Part shown: positions 1 to 6,534 of the stretch, one piece after another
How positions within the stretch are numbered: position 1 is the stretch's first letter
Layout: every line of letters begins with the position of its first letter
Position numbers and translations under genes: made by a program
The notes under the pieces: generated by a model
What the model was told of the DNA's origin: nothing
What the model saw: the letters and a program-made list of their open reading frames with translations, nothing else
Databases searched by the model: none
NCBI GenBank assembly: GCA_017961385.1
Contig: JAGCXJ010000176.1
Coordinates: 1 to 8,938 of the forward strand
Reading direction: 5' to 3'
DNA from: Lachnospiraceae bacterium
GTDB lineage: Bacteria > Bacillota > Clostridia > Lachnospirales > Lachnospiraceae
DNA: 8,938 nucleotides

Positions 1-2
1 AG

Positions 3-572
3 GAAGCAGCGCAGGCTCAGCAGCAACAGGCAGAAGCTGCCCCTCAGCAGAATGTACAGCAGGCTCCTGCACCGGCTCCTGCCATGCCTCCCGCGGGAAT
101 CCTTTTTATCGGAGATTCGAGATGCGTTCAGATGAGAGAAGCTGTAGGCGGAGGAAACAGCTCATGGATCTGTGAAAATTCAAAAGGATATCAGTGGCTG
201 GTAGACAAGGCTATAGGTCAGGCCGATGAGTGCGTTGGCAAAGGAACAAAAGTTGTAGTCTGTCTTGGGGTCAATGATACAGAAAACTGCAATAAATATG
301 CTGAACTTATAAATGCAAAGGCTGCCGAATGGGCAGGAAGAGGCGCAAAGACATATTTTGTATCGGTAAATCCCGTAACCGAGAATCCGTACAGGACAGA
401 ACCGGAAGTTGAAAATTTCAATGCATCGATCGTAGGTCAGCTTTCAGGGGTCAGATGGATAGATACTCATTCTGTTTTAGTAAATAACGGATACAGAATG
501 GTCGACGGTCTTCATTATGATGCCGATACATATGTTTATATATTCAATCTGATAGTTGGTTCTCTTAGATAG
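3..572 (+). CDS. SGNH/GDSL-type hydrolase, 3' part (5' end outside window)
   Basis: The reading frame is open from base 3 to the TAG at 570-572, so the gene starts before the window. The first visible 27 residues form a Gln/Ala/Pro-rich low-complexity linker (bases 3-83), followed by a compact domain of about 160 residues. Counting from the internal Met at base 84, that domain has a GDS motif with candidate nucleophile Ser12 (block I), LGVND with Asn64 (block III) and DGLHYD with Asp141 and His144 (block V). These are the SGNH-hydrolase catalytic and oxyanion residues. Family members are esterases or acyl/acetyl hydrolases acting on glycans, lipids or other acyl esters; the substrate cannot be told here. 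The linker suggests an extracytoplasmic domain tethered to an unseen N-terminal anchor, which is an inference. The Met at base 84 is probably not the true start, because the linker continues in frame upstream and no Shine-Dalgarno site precedes it. The MATE gene follows after 28 nt. Confidence 0.82.
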   Translation, partial: EAAQAQQQQAEAAPQQNVQQAPAPAPAMPPAGILFIGDSRCVQMREAVGGGNSSWICENSKGYQWLVDKAIGQADECVGKGTKVVVCLGVNDTENCNKYAELINAKAAEWAGRGAKTYFVSVNPVTENPYRTEPEVENFNASIVGQLSGVRWIDTHSVLVNNGYRMVDGLHYDADTYVYIFNLIVGSLR

Positions 573-589
573 TTTACCGAATTTGAAAG

Positions 590-595
590 AAGGTG
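590..595 (+). promoter_or_regulatory. Ribosome binding site fixing the MATE start
   Basis: AAGGTG lies 5 nt before ATG 601. It supports ATG 601 over the in-frame TTG at 556, which would overlap the end of the hydrolase gene and add 15 residues not typical of the family. Confidence 0.7.
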
Positions 596-600
596 AACAG

Positions 601-1947
601 ATGGCGAAACGTTATGAGATAGACATGATAAACGGTCCGCTGTTTGGAAAGATAGTTTTATATACAATACCGTTAATAGCTGCAGGCATCTTGCAGCTAT
701 TATTCAATACTGCGGATATGGTCGTGGTGGGCAGATATGCAGGCAGCAATGCACTCGGCGCGGTAGGCGCGACGGCATCCCTTATAAATCTCCTGATAAA
801 TGTGTTTATGGGTCTGTCTGTCGGAGCAAATGTTGCCATAGCTCATTACTATGGTGCAGGCAGATTTGAAGAGCTGTCAAGATCTCTGCATACGGCGATT
901 TCACTCAGCATCTTATGCGGATTCATACTTCTTATTATAGGTCAGCTCTTTTCAGAGCCGATGCTGATCCTCATGGGAACACCAAAAGATATACTTCCGC
1001 TTTCTGTAAGCTACATGAAGATATATTTCTGCGGCATGCCTGTAATGCTTTTATATAACTTCGGAGCAGCCGTACTAAGAGCGGTGGGAGATACAAAGAG
1101 ACCTCTTTATTACCTGTCTCTTGCTGGAGTTATTAATGTCATACTCAATCTAATATTTGTAATAGGATTCGGTATGGGAGTAAGAGGCGTAGCATGGGCT
1201 ACAAACATCTCGCAGGCTGTGAGCGCTATTCTGATAATAAGATGTCTTATTAAAAACGAAGGACCGTGCAGACTTACCCTTTCAAAACTGTGCCTTGACA
1301 AAAAAGAGACTATAAGGATCGCAAAGGTTGGTCTTCCTGCAGGATTTCAGGGAGCGATATTCTCAATATCAAACGTACTTATACAGTCAAGCGTAAACTC
1401 GTTTGGAGCCATTGCCGTAGCAGGCAATACCGCTACATGCAATCTGGAAGGATTTGTTTATAATTCAATGAACTCCTTCCATCAGACTGCCATAAGCTTT
1501 ACCGGTCAGAACATGGGAGCAAAGAACATGAAGCGTGTCCAGAGAGTATTATCGATCTGTCTTTTGTGCGTTACGGTCACGGGTCTTGGAATGGGACTTA
1601 TAGGATTTGCTTTTGGCAGCGAGCTTTTAGGCATATATTCAACCGATCCTGCAGTAGTTGCTTTCGGATTAAGACGAATGGCGATAATCTTTCCCACATA
1701 TTTTTTATGCGGTGTGATGGATGTTATGGTCGGAAGCTTAAGAGGCATGGGATTTTCCATAATGCCCATGACTGTTTCTCTGCTTGGTGCATGTGTGTTC
1801 AGGATAATATGGATAATGACGGTATTCTCAATAAACCACACACCTGAGTTTCTTTACGTGTCATATCCAATCTCATGGTTTATAACGGCTACGGTTCATC
1901 TGATATGCATATTTACCATAGCCAGACGCAAGTATGCGCATGCTTGA
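601..1947 (+). CDS. MATE family efflux transporter
   Basis: This 448-residue, strongly hydrophobic protein has the length and layout of MATE (multidrug and toxic compound extrusion) antiporters: about 12 membrane segments in two homologous halves, exporting cationic drugs or metabolites in exchange for Na+ or H+. The N-terminal half carries the usual start (NGPLFGKIVLYTIPL, residues 11-25), TADMVVVGRYAG in the first helix region (37-48) and AAVLRAVGDTKRP (156-168). The second half repeats the plan with VGLPAGFQGAIFSISN (243-258) and SLRGMGFSIMPM (379-390), the counterpart of the RAVGDT motif. The start is ATG 601 with its ribosome binding site 5 nt upstream. It follows the hydrolase gene by 28 nt with no visible terminator, so the two may be co-transcribed. 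No terminator hairpin follows it; the next promoter overlaps its stop codon. The substrate is unknown, and a DinF-like or flippase-like role cannot be excluded. Confidence 0.93.
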   Translation: MAKRYEIDMINGPLFGKIVLYTIPLIAAGILQLLFNTADMVVVGRYAGSNALGAVGATASLINLLINVFMGLSVGANVAIAHYYGAGRFEELSRSLHTAISLSILCGFILLIIGQLFSEPMLILMGTPKDILPLSVSYMKIYFCGMPVMLLYNFGAAVLRAVGDTKRPLYYLSLAGVINVILNLIFVIGFGMGVRGVAWATNISQAVSAILIIRCLIKNEGPCRLTLSKLCLDKKETIRIAKVGLPAGFQGAIFSISNVLIQSSVNSFGAIAVAGNTATCNLEGFVYNSMNSFHQTAISFTGQNMGAKNMKRVQRVLSICLLCVTVTGLGMGLIGFAFGSELLGIYSTDPAVVAFGLRRMAIIFPTYFLCGVMDVMVGSLRGMGFSIMPMTVSLLGACVFRIIWIMTVFSINHTPEFLYVSYPISWFITATVHLICIFTIARRKYAHA

Positions 1948-1973
1948 TGCTGTCAGTCCTGTTATGGTATAAT
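1944..1973 (+). promoter_or_regulatory. Vegetative (SigA-type) promoter with extended -10
   Basis: TTGATG (1944-1949) and TATAAT (1968-1973) are separated by 18 nt. A TGG triplet directly before the -10 makes it an extended -10 element. The -35 hexamer matches 4 of 6 consensus bases and overlaps the TGA stop of the MATE gene. Transcription would start near 1980, about 30 nt before the FAD-protein ATG, and could cover the next three genes. Prediction from sequence only. Confidence 0.72.
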
Positions 1974-2003
1974 ATTTAACGATTGTATTTTCGCTATATT
2001 AAC

Positions 2004-2007
2004 GAGG
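2004..2007 (+). promoter_or_regulatory. Ribosome binding site fixing the FAD-protein start
   Basis: GAGG lies 5 nt before ATG 2013. This ATG places the dinucleotide-binding motif right at the N-terminus, as in the family. The in-frame TTG at 1983 would add 10 unlikely residues and begins only about 3 nt after the predicted transcription start. Confidence 0.6.
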
Positions 2008-2012
2008 TTAGA

Positions 2013-3566
2013 ATGAAAAAGGCATTGATAATCGGAGCCGGCCCCGCGGGACTTACGGCAGCATATGAATTGCTCAAAAATGGAGAAGACATAGATGTTA
2101 CAGTCTTTGAAGAGAGCGAGCACATGGGCGGCATAGCCAAGACTGTTGATTACAAGGGCAACAGGATGGATATGGGCGGCCACAGATTCTTTTCAAAGGT
2201 TCCAAAGGTAAATGAATGGTGGGACAACATGCTGCCTATGCAGGCATGCCCCGCATATGACTATAAGACGCTCGGTATAGAGGTGCCGCTTGCTGAAAAC
2301 GGTCCGGATCCGGAGAATGAAGATCGTACGATGCTTACAAGAAGAAGAGTATCAAGGATATTCTTTAACAGGAAGTTTTTTGATTATCCGATCTCGCTTA
2401 AGTTTGAAACACTTACAAACATGGGACTTTTTACCACGATGCAGGTCGGTTTCAGCTATCTGGCAAGTGTGATACACAAAAGAAAAGAAAACAGCCTAGA
2501 GGACTTTTACATAAACAGATTCGGAAAGAAGCTCTACAGCATGTTCTTTGAAAGATATACAGAGAATCTGTGGGGAAGACATCCTAGCGTGATAGCACCC
2601 GACTGGGGAAGCCAGAGAGTAAAGGGACTGTCTATCGTTGCAATAATAAAGGACATGTTTGGAAAGATGCTCCCCGGTAAGGAAAACAGGAAAGTTGAGA
2701 CTTCTCTTATCGAGGAGTTTAAGTATCCGAAGCTTGGTCCTGGACAGCTCTGGGATGTTACGGCTTCTGAGATAGAAAAGATGGGAGGACGAATCCTGCG
2801 AAATCATCAGGCTGTCGGAGTCATAAAGGATGAGAACGATCATTTAACCGGAGTAAAGGTCAGACACGACGGAAAAGAAGAGGTATTTGAGGGAGACTAC
2901 ATCATCTCGAGCATGCCTGTCAAGGACCTTGTTGCAGGCATGAATGATGTTCCCAAGCAGTATGCGGATATAGCCGCGGGACTTCCGTACAGAGACTATA
3001 TCACTCTCGGTGTTCTGGTTCCCAAGCTCTTGCTTAAGAACAAGACAAAGATGAAGACCATCGGAAATATAATCCCCGATAACTGGGTTTATGTTCATGA
3101 CAAGGGCATCCATATGGGACGCTTCCAGATATATAACAACTGGTCGCCTTATATGATAAAGGATCTTGAGAATACCGTATGGGTCGGTCTCGAGTATTTC
3201 TGCTATGAAAATGATGAGTGGTGGAATATGTCTGAAGATGAGTTTGCCGACTTTGCGATTAACGACATGATAAATCTCGGACTCATCTCTGATAAGAGCG
3301 AAGTCATTGACTACCATGAAGAGAAGGTCAAGAAGGCATATCCCGCTTACTTTGACACCTATGAGCATATGGATGAGCTGGTTGAATACTTAAGCGGTAT
3401 CGACAATCTCTACTGCGTAGGCAGAAACGGACAGCACAGATACAACAATCTCGATCACTCTATGTGTACATCGTTTGAGACTGTAAAGAACATCTTAAGC
3501 GGCACAAAGGACAAGTCAAACATCTGGAGTGTAAATACCGAGAAAGAATATCACGAGTCAAAATAA
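2013..3566 (+). CDS. NAD(P)/FAD-dependent oxidoreductase, protoporphyrinogen oxidase/UDP-galactopyranose mutase-like
   Basis: A 517-residue soluble flavoprotein. The N-terminus MKKALIIGAGPAGL has the GxGxxG ADP-binding loop (G8, G10, G13), followed by the acidic end of the second strand (VFEESEHMGG, 31-40) that contacts the FAD ribose. MDMGGHRFFSK (52-62), KFFDYPISL (121-129), DFYINRFGKKLY (164-175), ENLWG (184-188) and QRVKGLS (201-207) are hallmarks of the amine-oxidase/HemY-like group (COG1232; PRK07208 type) related to UDP-galactopyranose mutase. The C-terminal CVGRNGQHRYNNLDHSM (468-484) is the second FAD-contacting segment. Relatives often sit in cell-surface polysaccharide loci, but their substrates are mostly undefined, so no specific reaction is assigned; true haem synthesis is unlikely because no other haem genes are near. 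It is the first gene of an apparent operon, 19 nt before the carboxypeptidase gene, with its own promoter upstream. A segment around residues 78-110 looks longer than in the shorter family members I remember. Confidence 0.88.
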   Translation: MKKALIIGAGPAGLTAAYELLKNGEDIDVTVFEESEHMGGIAKTVDYKGNRMDMGGHRFFSKVPKVNEWWDNMLPMQACPAYDYKTLGIEVPLAENGPDPENEDRTMLTRRRVSRIFFNRKFFDYPISLKFETLTNMGLFTTMQVGFSYLASVIHKRKENSLEDFYINRFGKKLYSMFFERYTENLWGRHPSVIAPDWGSQRVKGLSIVAIIKDMFGKMLPGKENRKVETSLIEEFKYPKLGPGQLWDVTASEIEKMGGRILRNHQAVGVIKDENDHLTGVKVRHDGKEEVFEGDYIISSMPVKDLVAGMNDVPKQYADIAAGLPYRDYITLGVLVPKLLLKNKTKMKTIGNIIPDNWVYVHDKGIHMGRFQIYNNWSPYMIKDLENTVWVGLEYFCYENDEWWNMSEDEFADFAINDMINLGLISDKSEVIDYHEEKVKKAYPAYFDTYEHMDELVEYLSGIDNLYCVGRNGQHRYNNLDHSMCTSFETVKNILSGTKDKSNIWSVNTEKEYHESK

Positions 3567-3585
3567 GTATTCAGGGTTTTAAAGG

Positions 3586-4737
3586 ATGGAGTTTAGCAAT
3601 ATAGAAGAGGATTCTTTCGAAGCAGAGCGCCGCGAGAGGCGTGAGCGAATGAAAGAGGAAAAGAGACGACAGGCTGCAAAGAGAGCCATGCTTAAAAAGA
3701 TGATACCTCTTATCATTGTCGGTATCATTGCAGTCATCATAATAATAGTAGCGATCGTATTCGGGATAAGAGCTCTTTCAGACAAACATAAGATAAAGGA
3801 AGAACAGGCTCTTGAATCAGTCGAGATTGCTGTTCCTGAGATCCCCCAGGTTATTGAAGAACCAGAACCCAAAAAGCCTGAGATCAAAAACATGCTCCCC
3901 ATAACGGTCGAGTCTCCTCAGATGTTTGAAGGTTATAAGATAGATGCTTCAGGAGCGTATGCCGGCATAACAGAAGAAGAGGTTCAGAGTCAGTATCTTT
4001 CGATAATCGATGCATCAACCGGCAAGGTGCTTGCTACAAGAAACGGCGCAGATCGGATGAATCCCGCATCCATGACAAAGGTCATGACTGCGCTTGTTGC
4101 ATGTGAGCATATCACAGATCTTGATGATATGTTTACTATCACGATTGAAGATACGGATTTTGCATATGTGCATGACTTAAGCTGTGCAGGCTTTACGGCG
4201 GATGAGACTGTTCCTGTCAGGGATATACTTTACGGAGCGATAATGCCGTCGGGCGGAGAGTGCTGTCATGCGCTTGAAAGATATGTGGCCGGAAGCGAGG
4301 AAGAGTTCATTCAGATGATGAATGACAAGGCAGGAGAGCTCGGGCTTACCGGTACTCACTTTACAAATTCAGCAGGTCTTTACGGCGATGACCATTATAC
4401 AACGCTTTATGACATGTCAATGATCATGAAGGCGGCGATAGAGAATGACATATGCAGACAGGTCCTTCACGAGCATATGCATGTGACAAAGCCTACCGAG
4501 CAGCATCCTGAAGGCTTGGAACTTTCCAACTGGTTCATGAGAAGGATCGAGGATAAATATACAAAGACAGAGGTGATGGGCGCAAAGACCGGATATGTCG
4601 TACAGTCCGGAAACTGTGCAGTCAGCTATACGATAGGAAGTGACGGAAAGGTATACATATGCGCCACGGGCAATGCACACAGCGCATGGCGTGCAATATT
4701 TGATCATGTTGCATTGTATGAAAAGTACGTTGAATAG
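3586..4737 (+). CDS. Membrane-anchored D-alanyl-D-alanine carboxypeptidase (peptidase S11)
   Basis: A 383-residue penicillin-binding protein that should remove the terminal D-Ala from peptidoglycan pentapeptides and so limit cross-linking. Layout: a highly charged Glu/Arg/Lys cytoplasmic tail (about 8-38), one transmembrane segment rich in Ile/Val (about 39-61), a Pro/Glu-rich linker (about 70-105), then the catalytic domain. The active-site SxxK is SMTK (Ser162, Lys165), within the family context NPASMTKVMTAL. The KTG motif is at 334-336 (GAKTGYVVQSG). The second motif, normally SxN, reads SGG (222-224), so its usual Asn is replaced by Gly. Anchoring is N-terminal, and there is no C-terminal PBP5-like domain or amphipathic anchor helix, unlike classical DacA. 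AGGG (3573-3576), 9 nt before ATG 3586, is a modest ribosome binding site; the next Met (residue 22) is a poorer candidate. It is the middle gene of the three-gene unit, 8 nt before the enzyme I gene. Confidence 0.9.
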   Translation: MEFSNIEEDSFEAERRERRERMKEEKRRQAAKRAMLKKMIPLIIVGIIAVIIIIVAIVFGIRALSDKHKIKEEQALESVEIAVPEIPQVIEEPEPKKPEIKNMLPITVESPQMFEGYKIDASGAYAGITEEEVQSQYLSIIDASTGKVLATRNGADRMNPASMTKVMTALVACEHITDLDDMFTITIEDTDFAYVHDLSCAGFTADETVPVRDILYGAIMPSGGECCHALERYVAGSEEEFIQMMNDKAGELGLTGTHFTNSAGLYGDDHYTTLYDMSMIMKAAIENDICRQVLHEHMHVTKPTEQHPEGLELSNWFMRRIEDKYTKTEVMGAKTGYVVQSGNCAVSYTIGSDGKVYICATGNAHSAWRAIFDHVALYEKYVE

Positions 4738-4745
4738 GCAGCTAT

Positions 4746-6404
4746 ATGCAATTAAAAGGTAAAAGTGCGTGCACGGGCTATTCCATTGGAAAGATAGCCA
4801 TATACGACAGGACCGAGACAAAAGTCGTAAGAAAGAAATGCAAGGATCCTGAAGCGGAGATCGGGCGCTTTGAGCAGGCGATAGCTACAGCCAAGCAGGA
4901 ATATGAAAGGCTGTATGAAAAGGCGCTCAAAGAGGTCGGAAGCAATAATGCGTCCATTTTCAAGGCTGATATGGTTCTGCTCGATGACATGGACTATATC
5001 GAATCCGTCACAAACATAGTACGCACCCAGTCCGTCAATGCTGAGTATGCCGTAGCCATTACCATAGACAACTTTGCAAAGATGATGTCAAAGCTTGACG
5101 ATGCATATATAAGAGACAGGATAAAGGATGTCAGAGAGGTCTACAACAAGGTGATAGAGATACTCTACAAAGGCATCTGTCATAAAAACAGGTATGACGA
5201 ACCGGTCATACTGCTTGCTGAAGATCTGACACCGGGAGAGATAGTAAGACTGGATAAGACAAACATCATCGGATTTGTTGTCAGCGAGACCAGTTCAAAC
5301 TCACATACGGCGATACTGTCAAAGAGCCTTAACATACCGGCGCTTATAGGAGTGGATCTTTACGGATATGTCGATGAGAACGGAAATATCTCTATCACAG
5401 AATCGATAGCCCCTCAGCTTGAAGGAAAGACGGCGATCCTAGACGGTCACAGCGGCAGGTTCATAATCGATCCTACAGTTGAAGAGATAGAGATATACAA
5501 AAAGCGCATCAGCAAGGAAAACAAGAACAAAAAGCTCCTTAATCTTATGAAAGGCAAAAAGACAGTGACTAAATCCGGACAAGTGGTAGGTCTTTATGCA
5601 AATATAAATAATGAAAAAGATGTGGCAGCTGCCCTCTTAAATGACGCTGAAGGTGCAGGCCTTTACAGATCAGAGTATCTTTTTATGGAAAGAGACAGTG
5701 CTCCCAGCGAGGAAGAGCAGTTCATCATGTACCGCAGGATGGCTGAAAGCTTAGGCGGCAGAAAACTCATCATAAGAACAGCAGATATAGGTGCGGACAA
5801 GCAGGTCTCATACCTTGAGCTTGGTCAGGAGGAAAATCCTGCACTCGGCTATCGGGGAATAAGGATATCGCTTGACAAGAGAGAGCTGTTTGAAACTCAG
5901 TTAAGAGCTGTCTACAGGGCAAGCTATTTTGGAAATATCTCGATAATGTTTCCCATGATCACTTCCGTTGAGGAGGTAAGGGAAGTAAAGGAGATAACCG
6001 AGCGTGTCAAAAAAGGGCTTAAAGATGAAGGGTATCCGTACAAGGACTGCCCGATAGGCATAATGGTCGAGACACCGGCTGCAGTAATGATAAGCGACCT
6101 TCTTGCAAAGGAAGTTGATTTTTTCTCAATAGGAACAAATGACCTGTCTCAGTATACACTTGCGGCTGACAGGACAAATATAAGGATACAGAAATACTAT
6201 AATCCGCATCATGAATCCATCTTAAGACAGATAAAGATGACTATCGACAATGCGCATGCCAATGACTGCAGTGTCGGAATATGCGGAGAGATAGCTTCCG
6301 ATGCAGATATCGTTAAAAAGCTTGTTGAATATGGAATAGATGATATCTCGGTGACACCGACTAATATCCTGGTCGTAAGAGAGATAATAAGAAACATGGA
6401 ATAG
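4746..6404 (+). CDS. ptsI: Phosphoenolpyruvate-protein phosphotransferase (PTS enzyme I), divergent
   Basis: A 552-residue enzyme I, close to the usual length of about 570. Enzyme I takes phosphate from PEP onto a histidine and passes it to HPr, in the cytoplasm. The N-terminal part contains the helical HPr-binding region (about 35-145) and the phosphohistidine in SSNSHTAILSKS (His187). The C-terminal PEP-binding barrel keeps its key residues: YRSEYLFMERD (Arg308), RTADIGADK (Arg344), NPALGYRGIR (364-373), GIMVETPAA (Glu442), FSIGTNDLSQYTLAADR (Asn465, Asp466) and the acid/base cysteine in GICGE (Cys513). Around His187 the usual Gly-Gly is replaced by Thr-Ser and the usual Arg by Lys. No ptsH or EII gene is in the window. 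The start is ATG 4746, 8 nt after the previous stop with only AGG (4736-4738) as a weak ribosome binding site, so translational coupling is likely. A terminator follows directly. A regulatory (nitrogen-PTS-like) role is possible, but no GAF domain is present. Confidence 0.9.
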   Translation: MQLKGKSACTGYSIGKIAIYDRTETKVVRKKCKDPEAEIGRFEQAIATAKQEYERLYEKALKEVGSNNASIFKADMVLLDDMDYIESVTNIVRTQSVNAEYAVAITIDNFAKMMSKLDDAYIRDRIKDVREVYNKVIEILYKGICHKNRYDEPVILLAEDLTPGEIVRLDKTNIIGFVVSETSSNSHTAILSKSLNIPALIGVDLYGYVDENGNISITESIAPQLEGKTAILDGHSGRFIIDPTVEEIEIYKKRISKENKNKKLLNLMKGKKTVTKSGQVVGLYANINNEKDVAAALLNDAEGAGLYRSEYLFMERDSAPSEEEQFIMYRRMAESLGGRKLIIRTADIGADKQVSYLELGQEENPALGYRGIRISLDKRELFETQLRAVYRASYFGNISIMFPMITSVEEVREVKEITERVKKGLKDEGYPYKDCPIGIMVETPAAVMISDLLAKEVDFFSIGTNDLSQYTLAADRTNIRIQKYYNPHHESILRQIKMTIDNAHANDCSVGICGEIASDADIVKKLVEYGIDDISVTPTNILVVREIIRNME

Positions 6405-6408
6405 CATT

Positions 6409-6443
6409 AAACGGCTCACATCAAAAAGATGTTGGCCGTTTTT
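6409..6443 (+). terminator. Rho-independent terminator after ptsI
   Basis: The arms 6409-6422 and 6428-6441 pair over 14 positions with one G-T wobble and one C-T mismatch around an AAAAA loop (6423-6427). The stem base runs into a T tract (6439-6443). It lies 5 nt after the ptsI stop and separates the envelope/PTS unit from the flagellar genes. Confidence 0.88.
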
Positions 6444-6455
6444 GCAAATTTACTC

Positions 6456-6482
6456 TAAAGTTATCAGATAAAAGTCCGATAA
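6456..6482 (+). promoter_or_regulatory. Sigma-28 (SigD/FliA) promoter of the flgM unit
   Basis: TAAA (6456-6459), 15 nt spacer, TCCGATAA (6475-6482). This fits the sigma-28 consensus TAAA-N15-GCCGATAA at 11 of 12 bases, with exact spacing. It sits just after the ptsI terminator and ahead of flgM, as expected for a late flagellar operon. Transcription should start near 6488-6490, leaving a leader of about 45 nt. This would place FlgM under the sigma factor it inhibits. Confidence 0.9.
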
Positions 6483-6521
6483 ACATTATGAAGCGATTAG
6501 TTTCAGACAAAATTTTTTTCT

Positions 6522-6527
6522 AGGAGG
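6522..6527 (+). promoter_or_regulatory. Strong ribosome binding site of flgM
   Basis: A perfect AGGAGG, 7 nt before ATG 6535. It overlaps the TAG stop (6521-6523) of an 11-codon mini-ORF that begins at ATG 6488. Confidence 0.85.
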
Positions 6528-6534
6528 AGCGATT

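Noticed and set aside
522..529. GCCGATAC, resembling a sigma-28 -10 element ahead of the MATE gene
   Set aside because: The TAAA at 480-483 is much too far away and nothing suitable lies at the correct spacing; it is coding sequence of the hydrolase.
556..600. TTG-initiated N-terminal extension of the MATE transporter
   Set aside because: ATG 601 has a good ribosome binding site and gives the usual family start. The extension overlaps the hydrolase gene and looks unrelated to MATE proteins.
1939..1950. Small inverted repeat GCAT/ATGC after the MATE gene as a terminator
   Set aside because: Only a 4 bp stem and no T tract, and it overlaps the predicted -35 element.
3075..3082. CCCGATAA, resembling a sigma-28 -10 element
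   Set aside because: It is inside the FAD oxidoreductase coding region with no TAAA about 15 nt upstream and no gene start after it.
2844..3368. Antisense open frame of 174 codons within the FAD oxidoreductase gene
   Set aside because: It lies wholly inside a well-supported gene on the other strand, has no ribosome binding site I can see and no recognisable motif. It is a shadow of codon bias.
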